Source: an uncultured Clostridia bacterium
GTDB lineage: Bacteria > Bacillota > Clostridia > Lachnospirales > Lachnospiraceae
NCBI GenBank assembly: GCA_946614685.1
Contig: CAMOHF010000010.1
Coordinates: forward strand, 1 to 11,366
Direction of reading: 5' to 3'
DNA length: 11,366 nucleotides
Positions 1-8,700 of the stretch are shown in pieces (positions within the stretch are counted from its first letter, which is position 1; each line of letters begins with the position of its first letter). The position numbers and the translations under genes were made by a program. The notes under the pieces are model-generated. The model was not told where the DNA came from, did not search any database, and saw only the letters and a program-made list of their open reading frames with translations.

Positions 1-620
1 ACAAAATTGAGTGGTGCCATGTGATACTTCGGCGCCCTATAAAGGAATGTCAGATTCTTCACATCTTCAAGATTGTGGATGTTCTCATACAATCCCGCCA
101 TAACCAGATAAATTGGCAGTTCCTGTCGCACCATAATCTGAAAGCTTCCCGCAAATTGTTTCATGGATGCAGTATTACACACCTCATCAACAGTAACCAG
201 CAAGCGCTTATTCTTCTTTTTCATTTCCGTAAGAATCTTCTCTAATGCTGCTTCGATGTCTGCGGTCGGCGGTACATTTTTCACAGAAACACCGATTCCG
301 AAAGCCGAGAGATTGATTCCCTTTTCGAAAAACTTTTTGAAATCGCCATCATGATCATAAATTTTGGCAACCAGACTGTTCAACATATCCCTTTCCGTGT
401 TGAGTCCGATTACAATCCAGTCTTTCTGCTCGCGAATGCGACTCTCGATTGCTGTCATCGTGACTGTTTTTCCGGATCCGCGCACACCGCACAGCATAAA
501 GCACTGATTCTGTACAATGTCGGATTCTAACTCATCCACTATCTCATCCACGACCAGCCCTCGTTCAATATACTGATGTGGTTTTCTTCCGAAAGATAAA
601 ACATACGGATTCTTATCCAT
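1..620 (-). CDS. AAA+/P-loop ATPase of unknown function, C-terminus cut off by the window edge
   Basis: The reading frame starts at the ATG at 618-620 and stays open to the left edge, giving 206 residues of an incomplete protein. Walker A is GVRGSGKT at residues 45-52. A hydrophobic strand ending in DE (LLVTVDEV, 140-147) is Walker B. YLVMAGLYENI (171-181) resembles a sensor-1 strand, and R195 follows shortly after. The start is supported by GAGG at 629-632, eight bases upstream. The N-terminus (NPYVLSFGRKPHQYI) is typical of a widespread group of Firmicutes ATPases annotated only as AAA or ATP-binding proteins. These resemble archaeal-type/Orc-like ATPases, and many carry a winged-helix C-terminus, but that part is not visible here. 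The gene has its own promoter and a repeat array upstream, and the rho terminator separates it from the housekeeping operon. ATP binding is well supported; the biological role is unknown. It could be a regulatory, defence or DNA-associated ATPase. Confidence 0.85.
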   Translation of the reverse strand, partial: MDKNPYVLSFGRKPHQYIERGLVVDEIVDELESDIVQNQCFMLCGVRGSGKTVTMTAIESRIREQKDWIVIGLNTERDMLNSLVAKIYDHDGDFKKFFEKGINLSAFGIGVSVKNVPPTADIEAALEKILTEMKKKNKRLLVTVDEVCNTASMKQFAGSFQIMVRQELPIYLVMAGLYENIHNLEDVKNLTFLYRAPKYHMAPLNF

Positions 621-646
621 AATACTCGCCTCATTTCTGTTCTGCT

Positions 647-725
647 TATATACTTTTCATTTTCTTATATACTTCTATATACTCTTATATACTTTTGAAT
701 TCATTATATACTCTTATATACTTTT
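647..725 (-). repeat. Phased array of six AGTATATA octamers (candidate operator)
   Basis: Reading the plus strand, the exact octamer TATATACT occurs at 647-654, 666-673, 676-683, 686-693, 705-712 and 715-722. Start-to-start distances are 19, 10, 10, 19 and 10 bases, close to one or two helical turns, so all copies face nearly the same side of the DNA. A longer identical block of 21 bases occurs at 676-696 and 705-725, with a 29-base period. Two copies overlap the spacer and -10 box of the ATPase promoter. The other four lie in the leader before the start codon. This arrangement suits cooperative binding by a repressor or by the ATPase itself; the binding partner is an inference. Confidence 0.85.
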
Positions 726-732
726 TTGTCAA
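703..732 (-). promoter_or_regulatory. Consensus sigma-A promoter for the AAA+ ATPase gene
   Basis: On the minus strand there is a perfect -35 box TTGACA (727-732), an 18-base spacer, and a perfect -10 box TATAAT (703-708). Transcription would start near 696, giving a leader of about 76 bases before the ATPase start codon. The spacer and -10 box are overlapped by AGTATATA repeats, so a protein bound to the array would block RNA polymerase. Both boxes match the housekeeping consensus exactly, which suggests a strong promoter that is kept repressed. Confidence 0.8.
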
Positions 733-745
733 TCGAACAGAATCT

Positions 746-785
746 AAAAAACACTGCATCATTCCGCACGAAAACGATGCAGTGT
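746..785 (-). terminator. Intrinsic terminator after rho
   Basis: A perfect 10-base inverted repeat (751-760 with 776-785, arm ACACTGCATC) encloses a 15-base loop. On the minus strand it is followed directly by a run of T (746-750, plus the last stem base). The stem starts six bases after the rho stop codon. The opposite strand has no T run, so it should act only on transcripts coming from rho. It also insulates the ATPase promoter, whose -35 box lies about 14 bases further on. Confidence 0.9.
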
Positions 786-791
786 CAAAGA

Positions 792-2351
792 TTACTTGCG
801 CATCAGCGCCTTCTTTACGTGGTACACGAATTCTTTGTTATCTTTGGTGCGGGAGAAGAGTTTTAGGATCTCGTCGGTGTACTCTTCCGCCTTGGCGCCG
901 GAGATGGCCTTGTGGATCAGATTCACAGCTTCCTGCTCTTCCTCGGTAAGGAGAAGATCTTCGCGTCTGGTTCCGGAACGCGTAATGTCGATGGCCGGGA
1001 AGATACGCTTCTCGGACAGCTTTCTGTCAAGAACGAGTTCCATGTTACCGGTACCCTTGAATTCCTCGAAGACAACGTCATCCATACGGCTTCCGGTCTC
1101 AACAAGTGCGGTTGCAAGGATGGTAAGGCTTCCGCCCTCGCGCATGTTACGGGCTGCACCGAAGAACCGCTTCGGCATATGCAGTGCCGCCGGATCAAGT
1201 CCGCCGGAAAGTGTACGTCCGCTGGGCGGTACCGTCAGGTTGTAGGCCCTGGCCAGTCTGGTGATGGAGTCAAGCAGGATGACTACATCCTGTCCGTGCT
1301 CCACGAGACGTTTGGCGCGCTCGATCACCATCTCGGATACACGCTTATGATGCTCGGGAAGCTCATCAAAGGTCGAGTAGATCACCTCTACATTATCACC
1401 CTCGATGGACTCACGGATATCCGTAACCTCCTCGGGGCGCTCATCGATCAAAAGCACGATCAAATGCATGTCTTTATTGTTACGGCTGATGCACTTCGCG
1501 ATCGCCTTAAGGAGTGTCGTCTTACCGGCTTTCGGCGGCGAAACGATCATACCTCTCTGTCCCTTACCTATGGGAGAAAGAATGTCCACGATACGAACCG
1601 CCACGGAAGCACCGGGCACATCCATATGAATCCTGTCATCCGGGAAGATAGGTGTCAGATCCTCGAAAGGTGTACGCTTTGCAGCCACGGAAGGCTTGTA
1701 GCCGTTCACATGTCTGATATAAAGGAGCGCAGAGAACTTCTCGCTCTGTGTCTTGATGCGGATGGGACCGCCGATGATATCGCCCTTCTTTAAGGCAAAT
1801 TTCTTAATCTGTACGGGTGATACATAGACATCGCGATCACCGGGCAGATAGTTGGCACTTCGAATGAATCCGTAGCCCTCGTTCATAACCTCGAGGATAC
1901 CGTCAGCCTCTTCGCCGCTGTCTAAGTTGGCATTGTACTCCTGTCCGTCGTAGATTTTAATATCCGTATCCCCGTCCGGCGTCTCAGGCTCTAAGTTTCT
2001 CTGCTCCTGATAGTTTCTGTCCTCGGTCTGTACATGGCGCAGGATGGTCTTCTCCGTACGCTGCTCGGGACGGCGCTCCGCACGGTCGCTTTCGGAAACA
2101 GCCGCACGCTTTTTGTCAGCGGGACGCTGCTCTGCCGACTTTTCGACAGCCGGTCTTCCGGATGTACGCCTTTTTTCTGCAGGCTTTTCGGACGCAGTTT
2201 CTTCCTGCGCCTGGTTTCTCTTGGCAAACATCATCTCAACATTGGTGAGAAGCTCCACAAGTTCGCCTTTTTTAAGGGTGGTGATGCCACGAATCCCCTT
2301 CTCCTTTGCGAGTTCACGCAATTCGGCAAGGGACATCTTGTTGTAGTCCAT
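792..2351 (-). CDS. rho: Transcription termination factor Rho
   Basis: Rho is a hexameric RNA helicase/translocase that ends transcription on untranslated RNA. The product has 519 residues. An N-terminal SAP-like helical segment (about 1-40, with [13 protein letters not shown]) is followed by a charged, Arg/Glu/Lys/Gln-rich insertion of about 100 residues (about 44-145) that is predicted to be disordered. Next is the cold-shock-type RNA-binding domain (about 147-215; RNP1-like GYGFIRS at 159-165). The ATPase core carries Walker A SPPKAGKT (271-278), the catalytic-glutamate region DERPEEV (303-309), Walker B VVILLDS (356-362) and the LSGGLDP secondary RNA-contact region from 381. I chose the ATG at 2349-2351 because AAGGAG (2357-2362) sits five bases before it. 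An in-frame ATG at 2375 has no ribosome binding site. The gene is the last of the tig cluster. The 105 bases separating it from engB hold no convincing promoter. Confidence 0.97.
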   Translation of the reverse strand: MDYNKMSLAELRELAKEKGIRGITTLKKGELVELLTNVEMMFAKRNQAQEETASEKPAEKRRTSGRPAVEKSAEQRPADKKRAAVSESDRAERRPEQRTEKTILRHVQTEDRNYQEQRNLEPETPDGDTDIKIYDGQEYNANLDSGEEADGILEVMNEGYGFIRSANYLPGDRDVYVSPVQIKKFALKKGDIIGGPIRIKTQSEKFSALLYIRHVNGYKPSVAAKRTPFEDLTPIFPDDRIHMDVPGASVAVRIVDILSPIGKGQRGMIVSPPKAGKTTLLKAIAKCISRNNKDMHLIVLLIDERPEEVTDIRESIEGDNVEVIYSTFDELPEHHKRVSEMVIERAKRLVEHGQDVVILLDSITRLARAYNLTVPPSGRTLSGGLDPAALHMPKRFFGAARNMREGGSLTILATALVETGSRMDDVVFEEFKGTGNMELVLDRKLSEKRIFPAIDITRSGTRREDLLLTEEEQEAVNLIHKAISGAKAEEYTDEILKLFSRTKDNKEFVYHVKKALMRK

Positions 2352-2356
2352 ATGAT

Positions 2357-2362
2357 CTCCTT
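2357..2362 (-). promoter_or_regulatory. Ribosome binding site that sets the rho start
   Basis: The minus strand reads AAGGAG here, five bases before the ATG at 2349-2351. It lies inside the longer open frame that begins at 2375, so it supports the shorter 519-residue Rho over the 527-residue version. Confidence 0.75.
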
Positions 2363-2456
2363 TTATGTAATTCAAAAAATTGTCTGGGTAACGTAAGAAC
2401 TCTGATTTAGATAAGATGAGTCTAACACAAATAAAAGAAAAGGTCTACTAAAATAT

Positions 2457-3044
2457 TTACTCAGGAAGCAATTCCTCGATCAGATTCCAGATCTCGTCAC
2501 GGCCCTGCTTTGTCTGGGATGAAAACGGAATGATGACCGTATCTTCCCCGGCTCCCAGTGTCTTTCTGATCTCGCTCACGCACTTAAGAAGTTGGCTTCT
2601 CTTGATCTTGTCCAGCTTGGTTGCAATGATGATGGGCTCCCAGCCGTTCGCCACGATCCAGTCATACATTTGCTTGTCATTCTCTCCCGGCTTGTGGCGG
2701 ATATCGATCAGCAAAAAAACGCGTCTCAACTCCTTGGAACGCGACAGATAACGCTCGATCATCTTCCCCCACTTCGCGCGCTGCTCCTTGCTCACCTGTG
2801 CATAGCCGTATCCGGGAAGGTCAACAAAATAAAACTTCTCATTGATCTTGTAGAAGTTGATGGTCTGGGTCTTACCCGGTGCGGAGGACGTTCTTGCGAG
2901 TGCCTTACGATTCAATAAACCGTTGATTAAAGAAGATTTGCCGACATTGGATTTGCCGGCAAATGCTATCTCTGGTAATGAATTGTCAGGCAGCGTGCTT
3001 GTAACGCCACATACAGTTTCAAGCTCTGCTGATTTGATCTTCAT
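2457..3044 (-). CDS. engB: Ribosome biogenesis GTP-binding protein EngB (YsxC/YihA)
   Basis: This cytoplasmic GTPase assists assembly of the large ribosomal subunit and is essential in Bacillus. At 195 residues it has the usual family length. All G motifs are visible: G1 GKSNVGKS (30-37), the switch region with TSSAPGKTQT (52-61), G3 DLPG (75-78) in DLPGYGYAQV, G4 TKLD (142-145), and a G5-like FSS (174-176). The ATG follows the clpX stop codon after only five bases. I see no good Shine-Dalgarno sequence before it, so translation is probably coupled to clpX. In Bacillus subtilis this gene (ysxC) follows lonA in the tig-clpX-lonB-lonA cluster; here it directly follows clpX. Confidence 0.96.
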   Translation of the reverse strand: MKIKSAELETVCGVTSTLPDNSLPEIAFAGKSNVGKSSLINGLLNRKALARTSSAPGKTQTINFYKINEKFYFVDLPGYGYAQVSKEQRAKWGKMIERYLSRSKELRRVFLLIDIRHKPGENDKQMYDWIVANGWEPIIIATKLDKIKRSQLLKCVSEIRKTLGAGEDTVIIPFSSQTKQGRDEIWNLIEELLPE

Positions 3045-3049
3045 AATTC

Positions 3050-4348
3050 TTATGCGATGCCGCTGGCATCTCTCTTTCTGACATGTCTGTGGAATGTCAG
3101 TTTCTTGTTTCTGGGTTCCTCAAGGTAGGTGATCTCGGGTTCAGCGCCCTCTTCCACAACCGCCTTGGTGATGACCACCTTGTCGATCAGCTCGTTCGTG
3201 GGAACTTCGTACATCTGATCCATAACAATGCGCTCCATAATGGCGCGGAGTCCTCTGGCACCGGTCTTTCTGGTCATGGCCTCCTTCGCAATGGCGCGAA
3301 GCGCATCCTCTTCAAACTCAAGCGTAACGCCGTCAAGTTCAAAGAGCTTCTTGTACTGCTTGCAGATGGCAGACTTCGGCTCGGACAGAATCCGCATCAA
3401 AGCCTCCTCATCGAGCAGATCAAGTGTAACCGTAACCGGAACACGTCCGATAAACTCGGGGATCAATCCGTACTTGATAAAGTCCTCGGGAAGCACCTTG
3501 CGCAGGGTATCTCCAAGCTTCGCATCGGTTCTATCGGAACCGAGTTCTGCAGCGAAACCGATGGACTTCTTACCGATACGGTTGTCGATGATCTTCTCAA
3601 GACCTTCGAATGCACCACCGCAGATAAAGAGGATATTCGTCGTATCAATCTGAATAAACTCCTGCTGAGGATGCTTTCTTCCGCCCTGCGGCGGCACGGA
3701 GGCAACCGTACCCTCCATGATCTTTAAGAGTGCCTGCTGAACGCCTTCACCGGAGACATCTCTGGTGATGCTGACATTCTCGGACTTCTTTGTGATCTTA
3801 TCGATCTCGTCAATATAGACGATGCCGTGCTCCGCGCGGTCAATGTCATAATCCGCTGCCTGGATGAGCTTTAAGAGGATATTCTCCACATCCTCACCCA
3901 CATAACCGGCCTCGGTCAGTGTGGTCGCATCCGCGATGGCAAAGGGAACATTCAGAAGTTTTGCGAGCGTCTGTGCAAGGTAAGTCTTACCCGAACCCGT
4001 AGAACCGAGCATCAGGATGTTGCTCTTCTGGAGCTCAACATCAAAATCCTTGTCAGACAGAATTCTCTTGTAGTGATTATAAACCGCTACGGAGAGAATC
4101 TTCTTGGCCTGCTCCTGTCCGATCACATACTCATCAAGGAATTCCTTGATCTCCTTCGGACGAAGCAGATTGATGTCGGTGTCGATATCGTCCGCGAACT
4201 CATCCTGGATGATCTCGGAACAGATGTCGATACACTCGTCACAAATATATACATTCGGACCCGCAATCAGCTTACGAACCTGCTCCTGTGTCTTATTACA
4301 AAAGGAGCAGCGGATCTTCTTTCTTTCTTCGGTACTACGTCCTGCCAT
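3050..4348 (-). CDS. clpX: ATP-dependent Clp protease ATP-binding subunit ClpX
   Basis: ClpX is a hexameric AAA+ unfoldase that recognises tagged proteins and threads them into the ClpP peptidase. The product is 432 residues, close to the usual length. The N-terminal zinc-binding domain has C14, C17, C36 and C39. Walker A is GSTGSGKT (115-122), the pore-1 loop is GYVG (148-151) and Walker B is IVYIDEID (176-183). The RKH loop lies in GGRKHP (222-227). The IGF tripeptide that docks into ClpP is at 263-265, so a ClpP partner is expected elsewhere in the genome. A sensor-2 GAR motif sits in the C-terminal domain ([14 protein letters not shown]). Walker A has Ser where most ClpX proteins have Pro. 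GAGG lies a few bases before the start. The gene begins 18 bases after the tig stop codon and ends five bases before engB. clpP is not adjacent. Confidence 0.98.
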   Translation of the reverse strand: MAGRSTEERKKIRCSFCNKTQEQVRKLIAGPNVYICDECIDICSEIIQDEFADDIDTDINLLRPKEIKEFLDEYVIGQEQAKKILSVAVYNHYKRILSDKDFDVELQKSNILMLGSTGSGKTYLAQTLAKLLNVPFAIADATTLTEAGYVGEDVENILLKLIQAADYDIDRAEHGIVYIDEIDKITKKSENVSITRDVSGEGVQQALLKIMEGTVASVPPQGGRKHPQQEFIQIDTTNILFICGGAFEGLEKIIDNRIGKKSIGFAAELGSDRTDAKLGDTLRKVLPEDFIKYGLIPEFIGRVPVTVTLDLLDEEALMRILSEPKSAICKQYKKLFELDGVTLEFEEDALRAIAKEAMTRKTGARGLRAIMERIVMDQMYEVPTNELIDKVVITKAVVEEGAEPEITYLEEPRNKKLTFHRHVRKRDASGIA

Positions 4349-4366
4349 GTTTACCTCTAATCCGAT

Positions 4367-5653
4367 TTATACTTCCTTTGCGTTTGCAGAAAGGAAATCA
4401 AGTGCCTTGCGGGATGCAAGCTCCTTCTTCAAGGATGCAAGTTCCTTCTCGCCCATGATCTCTTTTAACTTCTCGGGCTCCATCTGATAGCTCTCGCCGA
4501 GAACCTTAAGCTCCTCATCCACATCAGCATCGGAAACTTCGATCTTTTCTGTCTCTACTACCTTCTCAAGCACAAGGCTGGTCTTGATTCTTGCGATCGC
4601 ATCCGGCTTTACGCGCTCAAGCATATCTTCCTTGGAAGTCTTCATCAGACGGAGATAATCCTCCATGCGAAGTCCCTGGTACATCATATTCTGAGCGAAC
4701 TCATCGTAGATACGCTCCTGATAGTACTCTACCATCGGCTCGGGAATATCAACTTCTGCTGAATCAGCAAGCTTCTCTACTACCTTCGCCTCGATCTGAC
4801 GCTTTACTTCTCTTTCCTTCTTCACCTCAAGGATCTTCTTCACATCCTCCTTGTAAGCATCGAAGGTGTCAAACTCAGATACATCCTCAGCAAACTCATC
4901 GTTTAACTCGGGAAGCTCCGTCTCTGTGATTGCCTTTAAATTTACCTTAAATACAGCGGGCTTTCCTGCAAGATCCGTTGCATGATAATCCTCGGGGAAT
5001 GTAACGTTCACGTCAAAGGAATCACCGATGTTCTTGCCTACGATCTGATCCTCGAAGGTATCAATGAAGGAATGAGAACCAAGTGTAAGCTTGTAGTCCT
5101 CAGCCTTACCGCCCTCAAACTGCTCGCCGTCCACATAGCCGTCAAAGTCGATCACAACTTCGTCGTCAAGCTTGGCTGCGCGATCGGTTACCTCAACCTT
5201 GCGTCCGTTCTCCTTCTGGGTCTTTAAGATCTCAGCCATAACCTCATCATCGGTAACAGCCTTGTCAATCTTCTCAATCTCGATGCCCTTGTACTCACCG
5301 ATCTTGATCTCCGGCTTTAAGGCAACGGTTGCTGTATAAATGAAGGGCTTGCCCTTCTCGATCTGTACAACATCGATCTCAGGTCTTGAAACGATCTCCT
5401 CCTCACAGGCATCCACCTCTTCGGGGTAGGTCTGACCGATCAGCTCATTTGCTGCATCCTCATAGAATACGGCAGGGCCGTACATCTTCTCGATAAACTG
5501 CTGGGGCACCTTGCCCTTGCGGAATCCGGGTACGGAAAAACGTCCCTTGTTTTTATTGTAAGCTGCTGTTACAGCCTTTGAAAAATCCTCTGCGGGAACC
5601 TCGATGGTAAGCTTCGCCATACTGCCGTCAAGCTTCTCAAGTGTTGCACTCAT
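4367..5653 (-). CDS. tig: Trigger factor (ribosome-associated chaperone and prolyl isomerase)
   Basis: Trigger factor binds the ribosomal exit tunnel near L23 and shields nascent chains. The product is 428 residues, the normal family length. The N-terminal domain contains the ribosome-docking signature GFRKGKVP (43-50). An FKBP-like prolyl isomerase domain follows at about 155-245 (DDEVVIDFDGYVDGEQFEGG onward). The C-terminal, mostly helical, highly charged domain forms the chaperone cradle. I chose the ATG at 5651-5653, although its AGGAGG is 12 bases away. The open frame continues to an ATG at 5695, but that ATG lies upstream of the Shine-Dalgarno sequence, next to the predicted transcription start. 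The gene has its own promoter overlapping the 3' end of the surface-protein gene and heads the tig-clpX-engB-rho cluster. Confidence 0.97.
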   Translation of the reverse strand: MSATLEKLDGSMAKLTIEVPAEDFSKAVTAAYNKNKGRFSVPGFRKGKVPQQFIEKMYGPAVFYEDAANELIGQTYPEEVDACEEEIVSRPEIDVVQIEKGKPFIYTATVALKPEIKIGEYKGIEIEKIDKAVTDDEVMAEILKTQKENGRKVEVTDRAAKLDDEVVIDFDGYVDGEQFEGGKAEDYKLTLGSHSFIDTFEDQIVGKNIGDSFDVNVTFPEDYHATDLAGKPAVFKVNLKAITETELPELNDEFAEDVSEFDTFDAYKEDVKKILEVKKEREVKRQIEAKVVEKLADSAEVDIPEPMVEYYQERIYDEFAQNMMYQGLRMEDYLRLMKTSKEDMLERVKPDAIARIKTSLVLEKVVETEKIEVSDADVDEELKVLGESYQMEPEKLKEIMGEKELASLKKELASRKALDFLSANAKEV

Positions 5654-5665
5654 GTCTAAATATAT

Positions 5666-5671
5666 CCTCCT
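5666..5671 (-). promoter_or_regulatory. Ribosome binding site of tig with long spacing
   Basis: The minus strand reads AGGAGG, a full Shine-Dalgarno match, but 12 bases separate it from the ATG at 5651-5653. That is longer than the usual 5-9. The only in-frame codons closer to it are ATA, TAT, TTA and GAC, so there is no better conventional start. Confidence 0.7.
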
Positions 5672-5702
5672 ATTTCTCTGGTTTCTGAAAATCAACTCAT
5701 GA

Positions 5703-5731
5703 ATTATATCATAAGTCCCTATTTTCGTCCA
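5703..5731 (-). promoter_or_regulatory. Extended -10 promoter for the tig operon
   Basis: On the minus strand there is TGATATAAT (5703-5711), a perfect -10 box TATAAT (5703-5708) preceded by the TGn extension. A 17-base spacer leads back to TGGACG (5726-5731), which matches four of six bases of TTGACA. The -35 box lies inside the last codons of the surface-protein gene, whose stop is at 5719-5721. Transcription would start near 5696, about 43 bases before the tig start. The -10 box is at the centre of a near-palindrome (5696-5715). Confidence 0.65.
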
Positions 5732-8700
5732 TACTTTTTCATTTTGCGTGAAAGTACCACTGCTCCTGCGCCCGAAACGCTCATCATGAAGACGATCAGC
5801 ATGATCGGTGCCATATCTCCGGTCTTCGGTGAATCTGCGGATCCCATGTATCCGTAAAGTACAGGCTCATTGGTTGCCGTCTTTGAAGGTGTTACCGTTG
5901 CATCCTTGGACTTATTGCCGGAATCTGAGGACCCGCCGTTGCCTCCGTTGCCGGGATCGGGGTTTGTCTTGCCCTTCTCGTGTGAGGTAAAGAGTGCCGC
6001 AATCACGGTGTCACCGGTAATCTTGTCGTACGCCTTGTCCCATCTTTCGAATGTGTAGGTGTACTTATCCGTAGCCTTCTTGGTCGGCGTCTTGGTGGGC
6101 GGCGTAGCTGCCTTGCCCTCCTGTACGGTTTCCGTCTTCATCACGGCACCGTCACCGTCAACCCACTTCACCGTGTAGTTCTTCGGATTCGGCTTCTCTA
6201 CTTTGTAAAGCGCATATACTGAGAACATATTGGTGCAGATGGAAATCTCATCGTGTGTCAGTGTCACAGACTCATAATCATCACTGCTGATGAAGGTGTA
6301 TCCGTCCTCACTGTTGCCGTGCAGGGATGCCACATAGATGGTCTGACCTGCCAGGTCGCCGAGCGGGAATGTCACCGTGATCGGCTCATAGAGATGATCG
6401 AGGAAGCAGGGTGTTTCATTTACATGAACGCCGTTCCTGTCGAGAACTTCCTTCACGATGGTAAGCTCAATGTATCTTACGATCTGAGCATCCTTGCCGA
6501 CACCGTCATCCAGCGCCTTCTTGGCAACACCGCTCACATCCACATACTTTGCATGAAGCGTGATCTTGATAGAACCTCCGTTGGCTACAACCTGCTCATC
6601 GTCGGGTGTGACATTGCCCTTGTAAAGCGCGGTGTTGTAAATCTTCTCGAGTCCGTCTACCGTAAGTTCCACGTCTCCGTCATCAAGCACAACCGCAGTG
6701 CTCTTGCCCTGATTCAGAATGAGATGCACGCCGTTCTTGGTGCCGTAATCGGTCGGATAAGTGATTCCCTCGTTCGCAACGGTCACCGACTGCTCGGAAT
6801 TAAGGCTTCCGTCTGTTGCAACGATTCTGTAGGATCCGGCAGGAATGTCATCGAAGAAGAATGCCGTATTGTCCGCATCCGTGATCTTCGCTCCCGCTAC
6901 AGCCGTGTTGCCTTTGTAAAGGCTTACATAGATCGGGAAGTTCTTAAATGCATCATCCGTGCCGGTTGCATAATCCGCAGTGCCTCGGATGGTAGTACCC
7001 TTATCGTAATTCAATGTCTTGAAGGATCCGGATACCACGATCTCTTCATTGGACGTCTTGGTCTTGGCATGTACGCGATAATCGTAAGTGGTATCCGCCT
7101 TAAGTCCCGTCCAGTTGTTGGTCAGGTGCAGACCGCTTCCGGTAGCTTCCTTGTTCACAAGTGCCGAGCGGTATGCGGATTCGGACTTCTTCTTGAACTC
7201 GATGTAGCATCCGCTCTCATCGATAACATCGGAACCCTTCACAACGTCTGCCTCGATGTGTGCGCCGCTTGTGGTGATGGCGCTTACAGGCGATACGGTC
7301 ATGGAAAGCGGTGTGAATTCCACCTCATCCGACTTGTTGCCTGCAATATCGTATGCGTAGATGGTGTAGGTGTTGTTACCTGCTGCCGTAAAGCTTCCGG
7401 TGATCAGTCCGTCATTTTCCTCCACGGGTACCGGAGTATCGTTTACATATACCTTGGTGGTATCCACGCCGCTCACCTGATCGGTGACACGGAAGTTTAC
7501 CGTTACCGTACCGTCACTTACAATGGAGCTTGTGATCTCTGCTGTGGGAAGCTCTGTATCGATCTTTACGGTCTTTGTATCCTTCAGGCTTTCCACGCCG
7601 GACTGGCTTACCGCATAAGCTTCAATGGTAACCTCTCCCTGCTTATCCAGAGTAAAGGACTTGTCCGCTGTAGTAAATGTATCGGAATCGTTGTTGGCTC
7701 CCTTGTTATAGGTAACCTTGTAATGGGTGGTTACGGATGTGTTGTCCGAGGTCTTTGTGGTGGAGTGAATGGTTGCCTTCGGGCTTTCCGCAATGTACCA
7801 GCTGTCGTTACCAAGCTTTCCTTCTCCCTGAAGCTCCACGTCGATGGTGGGTTTATCGGGAGGCGTATTGGATATCTTGTTGAAGGTCTTGGTGGATGTT
7901 GCCTGGTTACCGGCCTTGTCGGTTGCCACAATGGTGTAGGTTCCATTCTCTGTGATGATGTAGGAATAAGAATCTTCCTTGGTCCAGGACGCCAGGAGAT
8001 TTGCATCATCCGTAGCCGTTCCCTTGTAAAGCTTTACAGTGTCCACACCACTCTCATCTGCCGGCTCCGTCACCGTGAAAACAAAGTCAATCTGCTGCTT
8101 GAACTCTGTAGAGTCCGCATCCGGTCCCAGATTGATCACCGGGGCATTGGGATCAAACATAAAGGGTCCCACGCTGTCGGTTGCCACATAATTTCCTGCG
8201 TTGTCATATACAACACCCGAGACGGAATATGCTCCCGCTGTGGTGTAGGTAAGATCCTTGGTAAAGGTGTAGCTTGTCACCTTGCCGTAGGGCTTTGTCA
8301 CCGCCGAACCGCCGGCCGTTGCCTCCTCCGTGGAGGAGTCGATCGCTCCGCTGGGAAGGGTTACCTTCCATACAAAGCTGTGTACACCGCTGGCATCATC
8401 GCTTGCAGGGGCGTTAAAGCTTAAATCGTTATACCATACCGGAGCGTCAGTCGACGAGGGTTGTGCCGGTGCCCCATCCGAGGTGGCATTGATGTTGGTG
8501 CCCAGAATGGTATTTTCAATGATCCATTCGTAGTAAGGAGCCCCAGGATTAACGGATTTATCTTCTGTGGAATCGTTCAGGCGCAGTTTGCTTTTGTTAG
8601 ATTTCTGGTCCAGATTATTCTTGGCGTACACAATAAGCTGTCCCTTGTCACTGGAGCCGAGGGAGAAGTGGAAGGTGTACTTGTTGCCGTTCTTGATTGG

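Noticed and set aside
21..354. Short plus-strand open frames at the left end
   Set aside because: They are antisense to the ATPase frame, which has clear Walker motifs, and encode no recognisable product.
647..725. CRISPR-like or satellite array
   Set aside because: The 8-base unit is too short, the spacers of 2 to 11 bases are too small for CRISPR, and the position on a promoter points to an operator.
912..1793. Plus-strand open frame of 293 codons
   Set aside because: It is antisense to the conserved ATPase core of rho and encodes no recognisable protein.
2352..2456. Possible promoter for rho in the engB-rho gap
   Set aside because: A weak TATCTA lies in this AT-rich stretch, but the bases 17 upstream (TTTTAT) are a poor -35 box and I see no hairpin. 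The evidence is too thin to call a site.
3083..3727. Plus-strand open frame of 214 codons
   Set aside because: It is antisense to clpX, whose product is conserved throughout, and has no domain or ribosome site of its own.
6253..8424. Plus-strand open frame of 723 codons
   Set aside because: It lies wholly antisense to the surface-protein gene. The translation is rich in Cys, Arg, His and Ile with no recognisable domain, as expected when a codon-biased gene is read backwards. I see no ribosome site or promoter supporting it.
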